Shown in pieces: positions 53,913 through 62,469 of a stretch of DNA of 64,000 nucleotides. Source of the stretch: Kerstersia gyiorum (lineage in GTDB: Bacteria; Pseudomonadota; Gammaproteobacteria; Burkholderiales; Burkholderiaceae_B); the NCBI RefSeq assembly GCF_004216755.1, contig NZ_SGWZ01000008.1, positions 106,093 through 170,092 of the forward strand, written 5' to 3'. A program made the position numbers and the translations under genes. The stretch's first letter is position 1, and the number at the start of each line of letters is the position of its first letter. The notes beneath the pieces are model-generated. The model did no database searches. It was given only the letters and a program-made list of their open reading frames with translations, and was not told where the DNA came from.

Positions 53913-55163
53913 GTGTCCCGTTCTTCTCCTCCGTCCTATCCTCAGATGGTACTGATACTGGGCCTGTTGGCCTGTATTGCGCCTGCCACGATAGATGCCT
54001 ATCTGCCTGCCTTCGGTGCCCTGGAAAGAGAGTTCGGCGTTCCCCCCGAGGCCGTGCAGCAAACCCTCGGCGTCTATATGTTGGCCTACGCTTCGATGCT
54101 GCTTTTGCATGGCACTCTGTCGGATGCATGGGGCCGCCGGCCTGTCATCCTCGCTTCCCTTGTCGTGTACATCGCAGGATCATTGACGGCGGCGCTGGCA
54201 CCCAGCCTCGGCTGGCTACTGGCTGGCCGTGCGTTGCAAGGCCTGTCAGCAGGCGCGGGGCTGGTGGTAGGCCAAGCCATCGTGCGTGATTGCTATGAAG
54301 AGGGTGTTGCGCGGCGCACCCTGTCCTATATCGTCATGGTATTCAATGTGTCGCCGGCGCTCGCGCCCCTATTGGGAGGCCAATTGACTGCGCACCATGG
54401 GTGGCGGGCGGTATTCCTGATGCTGGTTGCGTTGGCGCTTGCTGCATTGCTGCTGTGCGGCATGCGTTTGCCGGAGACGCTGCCGGTAGCCAGGCGTCAG
54501 CCTCTGGCGTGGCGCGAATTGGGTAGGGATACGTGGCGGCTGCTGCGCAACCGAAGCTATATGGGCATGATCCTGGTAACCAGTTTACTGGTGGCGGGCC
54601 AGGCCTTCCTGATCGGCGGAGCCCCTGATTTCATCGTGCATACCCTGCACCTGTCAGAGACGGCCTTTGCCGTCCTTTTCGTTCCCCTGGTGGCAGGTGC
54701 AATGGCCGGCGCGGTGGCGGCTGCAGCGCTGTCTACCCGTTGGGACGACGGCAAGACCATTCGCTGCGCCTACCTGTTGATGATTGGCAGTTGTTCGGCT
54801 TACACGGTCTATCTGTTCGCATGCCCGATACCCGAATTGCCTTGGGCGGTGCTGTGGCCTGCGGTCTTTACCGGGGGCCTGGCGATGGTGATGCCCGCAC
54901 TGACGTTGCGGATACTGGCCCACGCGCCCGGGCGTACCGGGTTGGCGGCTTCCTTGTTGGGATTCTTTCAGATGGCGGGGTTTTCGGTGGTGAGCGGCTG
55001 GTGCGTCCCCTTGGTCTACGGCCAGCCGCTAGGCATGGCGCTGGCGATGCTGGCTTGTGTGATGGCCAGTGCTGCTGGATGGGGGATGTTACGGAAAAGC
55101 GCGGCTCGGCAGGGCGGGAGCCGTCGGTCCGGGGCAGCCGATCAGTCAGAGCCGCCGTGCTGA
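53913..55163 (+). CDS. Bcr/CflA-type MFS drug-resistance transporter
   Basis: The 416-residue protein has about 12 membrane helices, the DAWGRRPVIL loop 2-3 motif of MFS pumps near 88, and the early PATIDAYLPAFGALEREF segment of Bcr/CflA proteins. The GTG at 53913 is preferred because the family starts near here; an ATG at 53829 would add 28 residues of unrelated sequence. It follows the AraC gene by about 170 bases. Confidence 0.88.
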   Translation: MSRSSPPSYPQMVLILGLLACIAPATIDAYLPAFGALEREFGVPPEAVQQTLGVYMLAYASMLLLHGTLSDAWGRRPVILASLVVYIAGSLTAALAPSLGWLLAGRALQGLSAGAGLVVGQAIVRDCYEEGVARRTLSYIVMVFNVSPALAPLLGGQLTAHHGWRAVFLMLVALALAALLLCGMRLPETLPVARRQPLAWRELGRDTWRLLRNRSYMGMILVTSLLVAGQAFLIGGAPDFIVHTLHLSETAFAVLFVPLVAGAMAGAVAAAALSTRWDDGKTIRCAYLLMIGSCSAYTVYLFACPIPELPWAVLWPAVFTGGLAMVMPALTLRILAHAPGRTGLAASLLGFFQMAGFSVVSGWCVPLVYGQPLGMALAMLACVMASAAGWGMLRKSAARQGGSRRSGAADQSEPPC

Positions 55164-55227
55164 TCCCGTCGGAATTTTATAATTCACGAGGATATCATCA
55201 CATCAGTTTCTCTATGGGATCTCAAGC

Positions 55228-55515
55228 ATGTATGTCATCGAACTCACTTATCAAAAGCCGCTGGAAGCGATAGAAGCCCAACTGGAAGCTCATCGCCGCT
55301 ATCTTGATTTGCAGTATGAACGAGGTGTTTTTCTGGCATCGGGCCCCAAGAATCCGCGTGACGGGGGCATTATCCTGGCGACGGGCAAGCTTGCTCGTGC
55401 CGAGCTGGATGACCTCCTGTTGCAGGATCCCTTCCAGCAGCATGGTCTGGCCAGCTACCGCGTGATCGAGTTTTCGCCGGTGAAATTCCATCCCGTCTTG
55501 AACAGCGTGCTCTGA
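55228..55515 (+). CDS. YciI-family protein
   Basis: The 95-residue protein has the YciI fold pattern: MYVIELTYQKP, EAHRRYLDLQYERGVFLASGP with the conserved His and the DGG segment, and a C-terminal VIEFSPVKFHP. The family is ferredoxin-like with a proposed small-molecule hydrolase role. It stands alone, ending at a hairpin about 60 bases on. Confidence 0.88.
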   Translation: MYVIELTYQKPLEAIEAQLEAHRRYLDLQYERGVFLASGPKNPRDGGIILATGKLARAELDDLLLQDPFQQHGLASYRVIEFSPVKFHPVLNSVL

Positions 55516-55577
55516 CGACACCTTGCACGCTTTGACTGCTGTGGCGGTGATCGCTCGTCCGTAAAGCCTGGGGCCTG

Positions 55578-55603
55578 ACCCCCACAGGAAAATCCTGGGG
55601 GGT
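55578..55603. terminator. Hairpin after yciI
   Basis: ACCCCC-A-CAGGA, AAA, TCCTG-GGGGGT pairs eleven bases with one bulge. Only three T follow on the plus strand, so it may serve the convergent EamA gene as well. Confidence 0.5.
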
Positions 55604-55690
55604 GTTTGCGAAAGGAAGGGCAAAGCCGCAGTCTCGGTTTGCCTGTATTTGACACAGACGCAGGCGTAGCCTGCCGGGTCAGGAGAAGTG

Positions 55691-56563
55691 TCAGCGTGGG
55701 CGGGTGGCAGTCCATTGGACGGCAAAGATGCTGGCCAGGACGATGACCAGGCCCAAGAGGGCCGGGCCGGTCACGGATTGCGAGAGCAAGACCCACCCCA
55801 GCACCACGGCGGTCAGGGGGCTGAGCAGGCCCAGGGATGCCACGGCCACGGTAGGCAGCCGGGCGACGCCGCGGAACCAGAGGGCGTAGGCCAGCATTGC
55901 GCCCGCCAGGCAGAGATAGGCATAGGCCGACCATTGCGTTAGTGTCAGCGCAGGCAGTGGCGGTTCGAATAGCCAGACGACAGGGGCCAGCATCAGGCCG
56001 CCGATCAGCAGTTGCCAGCCGGTCAACGCCAGCACCGGCAGTTGCAGTTTCCAGCGGTGGGTCAGCCAGACGCCGGTGGCCATGGCGGCGGCGCCCAGTA
56101 GCGCGGCAGTAATGCCGACGGGCTCGAAGACGGTCTGTGGCGATAGCAACAGGATGGCCATGCCCAGCACGCCGGCAATGGCCGCCCAGAGGGTGCTGCG
56201 CAAAGGCGCGCGGCCGTCAATGGACCAGCTCAGCAGCATGATCAGCAAAGGCTGGATGGCGCCCAGCACGGCAGCCAGGCCGCCGGGCAGACGATAGGCC
56301 GCAACGAACAGGAAGGCCTGGAATACGCCGATGTTCAGCGCGCTCAGCACGATGAGGCGCCACCAATCCTGGCGTGCCGGCAGGCAGCGTGTGAGCAGCA
56401 GCAACAGGATGCCGGCGGGCAGTACGCGGATGAGCGCGGCGGTGAAGGGCAGGCCCGGCGGCAGGATTTCAGACGTCACGATATAGGTCGAACCCCAGAT
56501 CGTGGGGCCCAATGCAGTCAGCAGGATATCGCGCCACTGACTGGAGGCAGGAGAGACGTGCAT
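55691..56563 (-). CDS. EamA-family (DMT) transporter
   Basis: The 290-residue protein has about ten hydrophobic helices in two EamA repeats (GSTYIVTSEILPPGLPFTAA near the start, SLGLLSPLTAVVLGWVLL near the end). It is divergent from a MarR gene, and a perfect inverted repeat begins two bases upstream of its ATG. It probably exports a metabolite or drug under MarR control. Confidence 0.88.
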   Translation of the reverse strand: MHVSPASSQWRDILLTALGPTIWGSTYIVTSEILPPGLPFTAALIRVLPAGILLLLLTRCLPARQDWWRLIVLSALNIGVFQAFLFVAAYRLPGGLAAVLGAIQPLLIMLLSWSIDGRAPLRSTLWAAIAGVLGMAILLLSPQTVFEPVGITAALLGAAAMATGVWLTHRWKLQLPVLALTGWQLLIGGLMLAPVVWLFEPPLPALTLTQWSAYAYLCLAGAMLAYALWFRGVARLPTVAVASLGLLSPLTAVVLGWVLLSQSVTGPALLGLVIVLASIFAVQWTATRPR

Positions 56564-56564
56564 G

Positions 56565-56621
56565 ATTTTATCTTCAGTTCAAGATAAAATGATTGCGTAC
56601 ATCAATTAACTTGAAGTCAAG
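56565..56621. promoter_or_regulatory. Two MarR-type palindromes between eamA and marR
   Basis: ATTTTATCTT, CAGTTC, AAGATAAAAT (56,565-56,590, 10-base arms) and CTTGA-AG-TCAAG (56,610-56,621) share the half TCAAGATAAA. One abuts the transporter start, the other the regulator start. Confidence 0.7.
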
Positions 56622-56625
56622 ATAA

Positions 56626-57168
56626 ATGGACGATACCAATACTCGCAGGCCTGCAGACTCGGTGGATGCCATTCTTGCGCAATGGCGACGGGAACGTCCG
56701 GAGCTGGATGCATGGCCCATGGGGCCGATTGGACGCATCAAGCGCTGCGCGGCGCTACTGGAGCCACCGCTGGAGGCCGCACTGGCCGAGTTCGGGCTGG
56801 TGCTATGGGAATTCGACATGCTGGCAACCTTGCGGCGCGCCGGCCATCCCTATCGGCTAAGCCCGACCGAGTTGTTTTCTTCCCTGATGGTGACTTCCGG
56901 CACGATGACCCACAGGCTCAAACGCCTGGAGGCCCGGGGTTTCATTGAGCGCTTGCCCAATGCCGAGGACGCTCGCAGCATGTTGGTACAACTGACCCCG
57001 CCTGGCGTGGCGCTGATCAATCGTGCCGTGGATGTTTTCGTCGAGCACGAACGGCGGATATTGTCGGTGCTTCCCGAGGAAGTCCTGGTTGATCTCGACG
57101 AGAACCTGGCCAGGCTGCTGCTTGCCCTGGAAGGTGGACAGGGCGAGGCTGGCCCGGGCATGGCTTAG
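56626..57168 (+). CDS. MarR-family regulator
   Basis: The 180-residue protein has a MarR winged helix (LWEFDMLATLRRAGHPYRLSP, then SSLMVTSGTMTHRLKRLEARG and the EDARSMLVQLT wing). It is divergent from the EamA transporter, with shared operator-like palindromes. It is longer than the chromosomal MarR at 43,679 and not closely similar to it. Confidence 0.9.
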   Translation: MDDTNTRRPADSVDAILAQWRRERPELDAWPMGPIGRIKRCAALLEPPLEAALAEFGLVLWEFDMLATLRRAGHPYRLSPTELFSSLMVTSGTMTHRLKRLEARGFIERLPNAEDARSMLVQLTPPGVALINRAVDVFVEHERRILSVLPEEVLVDLDENLARLLLALEGGQGEAGPGMA

Positions 57169-57196
57169 GCAGTTCAACCACAGGGTCCGCCATTGT

Positions 57197-58336
57197 TCAG
57201 CGTGGCGGCCGCAAGGACGAGTGCTCGTAGATTGCCGGTGTCGCTCGCCGGGAGATGTCCGAGGGCCGGAGCTGGGCCAGGCGGGCATACTTGCTGAGGA
57301 AGTCGGCATCCAGCCCGAGGTCCGGCCGGCCGCTGGTGAGGATCTTCCGGGGCGGGTGGCCGGCTGGCAGCGGCGCCGCGATGGGGGGCGCCAGCAGCTT
57401 GCGGGGTTCGCAGGGCGCCAGCGGCGTCTCCGTGCCGGTCTCGGCCGCATTCAGGCTTGCCCTGAATTTCATGGCTTCCGGCATGGGAGCCTGCGGCGGA
57501 TATTGGTTTTGCAGTATCTGGTTGAAAAGCTGGTACAGGGGCAGCCGGGTGGGCAGGTTGGCCTGCAGGCGGGCCTGCGAAAGAATAGGGTAGAAGGGCG
57601 GATGGTTGATGATCAGCCCTTCGCCTTCGGCCTGCGCCTGCCTGACCGCGCGTTGCAAGGGCGAGCCTTCGTACAGCCTGTGGTTGCTGATCCAGGTCTT
57701 GATCACCAGCAGGCCGGGCTGGTGGACGTCGCGTGCCAGGACGAATACGCCGCGCGGCGTGGTGATCATCCAGTCGCGCTGCATGGGCGAATGCTGGTAG
57801 AGCGTGAGCAGGCCATGCAAGTGGGAAATCAGGTTGCCCAGTTCCGCCAGCACGGTCTGGTGGTCGATGGTGCCCAGGCGGTGATAGAGCCGCATTTGCG
57901 CATGTTGGCTGAGGCGCACCAGAATATGGACATGCAACTGGTGCGTGCGGGCAGGGATGGTCAGGACTTCCAGCTGCAAGTGGACGCGGCCGTCGAGTTC
58001 GCTGGCCATCCAGTGCATCTGCCGGTAATAGCCTTTGCGGAAGCCCGTTTTTTCAGGGATATGGGTTTCGCTGTAGATCAGCAGGCCGGGAGCAATCATG
58101 CTGCGTGCCCAGCGCGTCAGTTGCTTGAAGGACGAGATGCGTTTCCTGCCGCGTTCCGGGCGGGCGTATCGGTTAAGGCTGGACTGCTGCTGCCTGGCGG
58201 CCTGGCTCAGCAGGTGTTTGCTCATGCCATAGGCCAGGGTTTCGTTGACGCTCAGGACGGTATGGTCGCGGTGGAGGGAGTCGTCTGATACCGGGCGACA
58301 GGATGGCGGTTGGCTGGGAGGGCCTGAGCTGGACAT
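57197..58336 (-). CDS. Orphan hypothetical protein, 379 residues
   Basis: From MSSSGPPSQPPS, the protein has a proline/serine-rich head, a His-rich core (RVHLQLEVLTIPARTHQLHV, then HILVRLSQ and HLHGLLTLYQHSP at about 130-200) and a proline-rich tail. No domain is recognised; it may be lineage restricted. A frame to 58432 adds 32 residues. A Fur-like box lies 92 bases upstream, which suggests iron control. Confidence 0.7.
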   Translation of the reverse strand: MSSSGPPSQPPSCRPVSDDSLHRDHTVLSVNETLAYGMSKHLLSQAARQQQSSLNRYARPERGRKRISSFKQLTRWARSMIAPGLLIYSETHIPEKTGFRKGYYRQMHWMASELDGRVHLQLEVLTIPARTHQLHVHILVRLSQHAQMRLYHRLGTIDHQTVLAELGNLISHLHGLLTLYQHSPMQRDWMITTPRGVFVLARDVHQPGLLVIKTWISNHRLYEGSPLQRAVRQAQAEGEGLIINHPPFYPILSQARLQANLPTRLPLYQLFNQILQNQYPPQAPMPEAMKFRASLNAAETGTETPLAPCEPRKLLAPPIAAPLPAGHPPRKILTSGRPDLGLDADFLSKYARLAQLRPSDISRRATPAIYEHSSLRPPR

Positions 58337-58746
58337 GGCGGGCTTCTGTAGTTGGTATGGGGCAACGAGGATCCGGCGAAGGCAGCCCCGGCCATCAGTG
58401 GCATAGAGGCTGCGTCCTGCTTGACGCAACAATGATAATTATTTGTATGTCTTTTTTGGAAAGGGTTCCCCGGATTAGGTATTTTCCTAGCCCTGGCGTG
58501 TCAGGCGGGTTTTTTCGCGGGTGCTGCGCTGCGGTGCCGCAGCCTTCGCAGCCTCAATGCCTCGCTGTCATGCGGCCTGAGGGCGGCCTGCGGGCGGGTG
58601 TCCAGGCGTTCCAGGAGGATGCAATCGTCGCCGGCGGGTTTAGTGCGACAATATCGGCTTTGTATACGTAGTTTCCGCCGTCTGCTGCTTGCCGGACGGC
58701 GGGGCGTATGCCTGTCTGACTGGCTGTTTATGGAGTACTGCGCGCC
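58337..58746. other. Intergenic region between the orphan gene and dnaB
   Basis: About 410 bases. A Fur-like box is at 58,428-58,446. The right half is G+C rich with no convincing gene and must hold the dnaB promoter. Confidence 0.5.
58428..58446 (-). promoter_or_regulatory. Fur-like box
   Basis: AACAATGATAATTATTTGT matches the 19-base Fur consensus at 13 positions, including the ATGATAAT core. It lies upstream of the orphan gene on the minus strand. Confidence 0.5.
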
Positions 58747-60138
58747 GTGAGTGCCTTGCCTGCCGAATCTCAACTGGATTACCTGCGTGTGCCGCCGCAT
58801 TCCATCGAAGCCGAACAATCGGTGCTCGGTGGCCTGCTGCTGGATAATGGTGCATGGGATCGCATTGCCGATGTTCTGAATGAAGAAGATTTCTACCGCC
58901 ATGATCACCGTCTGATCTGGCTGCATATCGTCAGGCTCATCAACCTGGCGCGGCCGGCGGATGTCATTACCGTCAACGAGTCTCTGGCCAGTTCCGGCAA
59001 GAGCGAGGAAGCGGGCGGGCTGGCCTATTTGAATGCCCTGGCGCACAACACGCCGTCGGCGGCCAATATCCGCCGTTATGCGGAAATCGTGCGCGAGCGC
59101 GCCATGCTGCGCAAACTGGTAACGGTGGCCGACGACATCGCTGCGGCAGCCTTCAATCCGCAAGGCAAGGATGCGCGCCAGTTGCTGGACGAAGCCGAAG
59201 CCAAAGTGTTCCAGATCGCCCAGGAAGGCGCGCGTGGCGCCGCTGGTTTCCAGGAAATCCAGCCGCTGCTGCAACAGGTGGTCGAACGTATCGACGAGCT
59301 GTATCACCGTGACAGTACGTCCGACGTGACGGGTGTGCCGACGGGCTTTGCCGATCTGGACAAGATGACTTCCGGCTTGCAGCCGGGTGACCTGGTCATC
59401 GTGGCGGGTCGTCCCTCCATGGGCAAAACTTCGTTCTCGATGAACATCGGCGAGCATGTGGCCATCAACGAAGGCCTGCCGGTTGCCGTGTTCTCCATGG
59501 AAATGGGCGCAGTGCAGCTGGCCATGCGTATGCTGGGTTCGGTGGGGCTGCTGGACCAGCACCGCATGCGTACCGGCAAGTTGCTGGCCGAGGATTGGCC
59601 GCGTGTGACCCATGCGGTGAAGACCATGCAGGAAGCCCAGGTCTACATCGACGAAACCCCGGCATTGACGGCCATCGAACTGCGTGCTCGCGCGCGACGC
59701 CTGGCGCGCCAGTGCGGGCAGCTGGGCCTGATCATCATCGACTATATTCAGCTGATGTCAGCCAGTTCCGCCGGTGAAAACCGGGCAACCGAAATTTCCG
59801 AAATCAGCCGTTCGCTCAAGGGGCTGGCCAAGGAGCTGAATTGCCCGCTGATCGCACTGTCGCAGCTGAACCGCAGCCTGGAACAGCGCCCCAACAAGCG
59901 TCCGGTGATGAGTGACTTGCGCGAATCCGGTGCTATCGAGCAGGACGCCGACGTGATCCTGTTCATCTACCGTGATGAGGTTTACAACCCGGATTCCCCG
60001 GACAAGGGCACTGCGGAAATCATCATCGGCAAGCAGCGTAACGGCCCCATCGGTACCGTACGCCTGACCTTCCAGGGCTCCAGCACCCGCTTCCTGAATT
60101 ACACCCAGGGCAATGCCATGATTGATTCGGGGTATTGA
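58747..60138 (+). CDS. dnaB: Replicative DNA helicase DnaB
   Basis: The 463-residue protein has the N-terminal DnaB domain (VPPHSIEAEQSVLGGLLLDN) and the RecA-like helicase core with Walker A GRPSMGKTS near 222, LIIIDYIQLM (Walker B) near 332 and IALSQLNRSLE. It unwinds DNA at the fork. The start is a GTG. Its terminator T-tract is where the second ICE has inserted, leaving the gene intact. Confidence 0.96.
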   Translation: MSALPAESQLDYLRVPPHSIEAEQSVLGGLLLDNGAWDRIADVLNEEDFYRHDHRLIWLHIVRLINLARPADVITVNESLASSGKSEEAGGLAYLNALAHNTPSAANIRRYAEIVRERAMLRKLVTVADDIAAAAFNPQGKDARQLLDEAEAKVFQIAQEGARGAAGFQEIQPLLQQVVERIDELYHRDSTSDVTGVPTGFADLDKMTSGLQPGDLVIVAGRPSMGKTSFSMNIGEHVAINEGLPVAVFSMEMGAVQLAMRMLGSVGLLDQHRMRTGKLLAEDWPRVTHAVKTMQEAQVYIDETPALTAIELRARARRLARQCGQLGLIIIDYIQLMSASSAGENRATEISEISRSLKGLAKELNCPLIALSQLNRSLEQRPNKRPVMSDLRESGAIEQDADVILFIYRDEVYNPDSPDKGTAEIIIGKQRNGPIGTVRLTFQGSSTRFLNYTQGNAMIDSGY

Positions 60139-60174
60139 TTTCCCTGCCCGGGCGTTTGAGCCAGGAATGTGGCA

Positions 60175-60204
60175 CGCCAACCCCGCCCGGGCTGGCGTTT
60201 TTTT
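60175..60204 (+). terminator. dnaB terminator, invaded at its T-tract by ICE2
   Basis: CGCCA-A-CCC and GGG-C-TGGCG pair around a CGCC loop, followed by seven T (60,198-60,204). The T-tract doubles as the att core of the second element, so the terminator stays functional after integration. Confidence 0.75.
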
Positions 60205-60206
60205 GT
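60199..60206 (+). other. Attachment core at the int end of ICE2
   Basis: TTTTTTGT. Similarity to the ICE1 end starts here and runs inward through TTTCAC, ATGACT and TTCGCTGGACTACGCC. Upstream the sequences are unrelated chromosomal flanks. Confidence 0.65.
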
Positions 60207-60380
60207 TTCACGATGACTGCAGTACCGCATTTCGCTGGACTACGCCAAGGCTCGATACAGAAGGTTTATCAATCACTTAGGCGAGTTCAACATATGCCGG
60301 TGCTTTCCGAAACTTGACCCGGCTTCCCCTCGTGTGGCTCCCATGCGGCTCTTGGAAACCGGGCTTTCCGAGGAGTCATC

Positions 60381-61580
60381 ATGGCGAAAATCAAGCTCAC
60401 CAAGTCCGCAGTCGATGCGGCGCAACCTCAGGCCAAGGCCGTCGAACTGCGGGACACCGTGGTGCCGGGTTTCCTGTGCAAGATCACCCCGGCGGGCCGC
60501 AAGGTGTTCATGCTTCAGTACCGCACGAACGCCGGCGAGCGCCGTAAGCCCGCCTTGGGTCAGTACGGGGAACTGACCGTCGATCAGGCGCGCACGATGG
60601 CGCAGGCGTGGCTAGCCGAGGTGCGCAAGGGCGGCGATCCCAGCGCGGTCAAGAACGCCGCCCGCAAGGCACCGACCGTGAAGGAGTTTTGCCACACGTT
60701 CATGGAGGACTACTCCAAGCAGCGCAACAAGGCCAGCACGCAGCGCGTCTATCAGGGCGTCATTGACCGCTGCATCATCCCGATCATGGGCCGGATGAAG
60801 GTGCAGGACGTGAAGCGCCCGGACGTGGCCGCGCTGATGAAGAAGCTGGCCTACAAGCAGGCCGAAGCCAACCGTACCTTCGGTGTACTGCGCAAGATGT
60901 TCAACCTGGCCGAAGTGTGGGGGCTGCGCCCTGACGGCACGAATCCTTGCCGCCATGTTCCGATGTATCCACCTGGCAAGGAAACCCGGCTGATCGTGGA
61001 CGATGAGCTGGTGCGGATCTTCCGCCATCTGGAACATCTGGAAGCCGAGGGGCTGGAGAACTACGTCATTCCGCTGTCGATCCGCCTGCAATTCGAGTTC
61101 GCCGCCCGCCGCTCGGAAATCTGCCCGTTGGAATGGGACTGGGTTGATCTGGAAAAGCGTCGTGTCGTCTGGCCGGACAGCAAGACCGGCGGGATTTCCA
61201 AGCCCATGAGCGAGGAAGCCTATCGCTTGCTGTCCACCGCGCCGCGCCGGGAAGGCTGCCCCTACGTGCTGCCGTCGCCGAACGATCCGACCCGGCACAT
61301 GACCCACGGTGAACACTATGGCGGCTGGACGCGCGTGCTCAAGGCCGCTGGCGTCCCGCACGTCGGCACGCATGGCATCCGTCACCGAGCGACGACCGAT
61401 ATTGCCAATTCGGGCGTGCCGACCAAGGTGGGCATGAAGCTCACAGGTCACAAGACCGTGGCGATGTTTATGCACTATGTTCATACCGAGGACAAGCCGG
61501 TGCGGGATGCGGCCGAACTGGTGGCGAATCGGCGACTGGCGATTACCGGGGCGTCCCGTTCTATGGAGGTGACAGCATGA
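60381..61580 (+). CDS. int: Tyrosine recombinase of ICE2 (Tn4371-type integrase)
   Basis: The 399-residue integrase MAKIKLTKSAVDAAQPQAKA has all catalytic parts: FAARRSEI (Arg), HGIRHRATTD (HxxR), TGHKTVAMF and the Tyr in MHYVHTED. TGHKT here replaces TAHKT in ICE1; both keep the His. It is about 80% identical by eye to the ICE1 enzyme and points away from dnaB, so each element keeps its own integrase. Confidence 0.95.
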   Translation: MAKIKLTKSAVDAAQPQAKAVELRDTVVPGFLCKITPAGRKVFMLQYRTNAGERRKPALGQYGELTVDQARTMAQAWLAEVRKGGDPSAVKNAARKAPTVKEFCHTFMEDYSKQRNKASTQRVYQGVIDRCIIPIMGRMKVQDVKRPDVAALMKKLAYKQAEANRTFGVLRKMFNLAEVWGLRPDGTNPCRHVPMYPPGKETRLIVDDELVRIFRHLEHLEAEGLENYVIPLSIRLQFEFAARRSEICPLEWDWVDLEKRRVVWPDSKTGGISKPMSEEAYRLLSTAPRREGCPYVLPSPNDPTRHMTHGEHYGGWTRVLKAAGVPHVGTHGIRHRATTDIANSGVPTKVGMKLTGHKTVAMFMHYVHTEDKPVRDAAELVANRRLAITGASRSMEVTA

Positions 61581-62206
61581 CAAGGAAGACGCCCGTGGCA
61601 GCGCGGAAACCCACTGCCTTACCGGCCGGCTATGCCGGCATCCACGGCGGCATCGTGGAACTGCTGGATGCGGCGCGCCAGGCCGCAGCGCGCAGTGTCA
61701 ATGCGCTAATGACGGCCAGCTATTGGGAGATTGGCCGCCGGATCGTCGAAGCCGAGCAGAAAGGCAAGCGACGGGCAGGTTACGGCGAGCAGTTGATGGC
61801 ACGGTTGTCCGCCGACCTGACGGCACGATTTGGGCGCGGTTTCAGCCCGGACAACCTGGAGAACATGCGGCGCTTCTTCGTCGCTTACCCCCTTGAGGCA
61901 ATTTCCGAGACACTGTCTCGGAAATCTGGAGACGGACTGCCCATAGAGAATTCCGAGACGATGTCTCGGAAATTCGACCTCTCCGAACTGGCCCAGGCCT
62001 TCGCTCTATGCCATCCGCGCCTGCGCGGTGCCATGCGGCCGCTACCAAGCGCTGATCGCCCAGTTGAACAAGCTGGCTGGATTGCCGGAGGCTGCGCACG
62101 CGGTGACGACTCGGCCACGCCCGTCGGCGGTTGCGTTGTTGGAGTTGCACACCCTGCAGGCGCTCGATGCGACCCAGGCGGGTGCATCCTTGCGCGAGGT
62201 GGCTGA
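61577..62206 (+). pseudogene. yhcG: Truncated yhcG/DUF1016 gene fused to out-of-frame DUF2285 sequence
   Basis: The ATG overlaps the int stop as in ICE1. About 140 residues match the DUF1016 N-terminal domain (ELLDAARQAAARSVNALMTA, then NLENMRRFFVAYPLEAI). From about 62,005 the frame leaves yhcG and reads through DUF2285 sequence in the wrong frame until 62,206. The nuclease domain is absent. Two palindromes encoding SETLSRK and SETMSRK precede the break. Confidence 0.85.
61901..61971. repeat. Two in-gene palindromes of ICE2 yhcG
   Basis: ATTTCCGAGACA, C, TGTCTCGGAAAT (61,901-61,925) has perfect 12-base arms. TTCCGAGAC, GAT, GTCTCGGAA (61,951-61,971) has perfect 9-base arms. Both are in frame and encode the same peptide motif, ISETLSRK and NSETMSRK. 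Confidence 0.88.
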
Positions 62207-62357
62207 AGGCTTGTTCGGTGTGGATGCCGTCGCGGCTGACTGGCACAAAGACAGCGCCTTGCGTGCCCGCGTGCGGCGGCTGGTGCGTCGTGGCGAGGCG
62301 CTGATGCGCGGCGGCTATCGCAGTCTGGCGCAGCTTGCGCCAGTTGCATCGCAGTAG
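62009..62357 (+). pseudogene. C-terminal remnant of the DUF2285 gene
   Basis: The frame YAIRACAVPCGRYQALIAQL through LHTLQALDATQAGASLREVA and LRARVRRLVRRGEALMRGG matches the last 120 residues of the intact ICE1 gene (22,069-22,839). An internal ATG at 62,028 could give a 109-residue product holding the whole DUF2285 domain, so residual function is possible. Confidence 0.85.
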
Positions 62358-62455
62358 CCGACCTGGATGCCTGGGCCGATGCGCGCAGCTTCGATGCCAC
62401 TTCCGACCCGGAGTATGCCGAGCGCCATGCGGGTGACTACCGTGATCGCCGCTGA
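62351..62455 (+). pseudogene. C-terminal remnant of the AlpA-like gene
   Basis: AVADLDAWADARSFDATSDP to HAGDYRDRR and a stop matches the last 34 residues of the ICE1 gene at 21,673. It overlaps the DUF2285 stop codon: a second deletion removed the gap and the HTH part. Confidence 0.85.
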
Positions 62456-62469
62456 TTGGTGCATCGCCG

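Noticed and set aside
58501..59613. A 370-codon open frame opposite dnaB
   Set aside because: Antisense shadow of the DnaB coding region.
60139..60380. tRNA gene as integration site
   Set aside because: No tRNA-like sequence at either ICE end; the shared core is a T-rich octamer.
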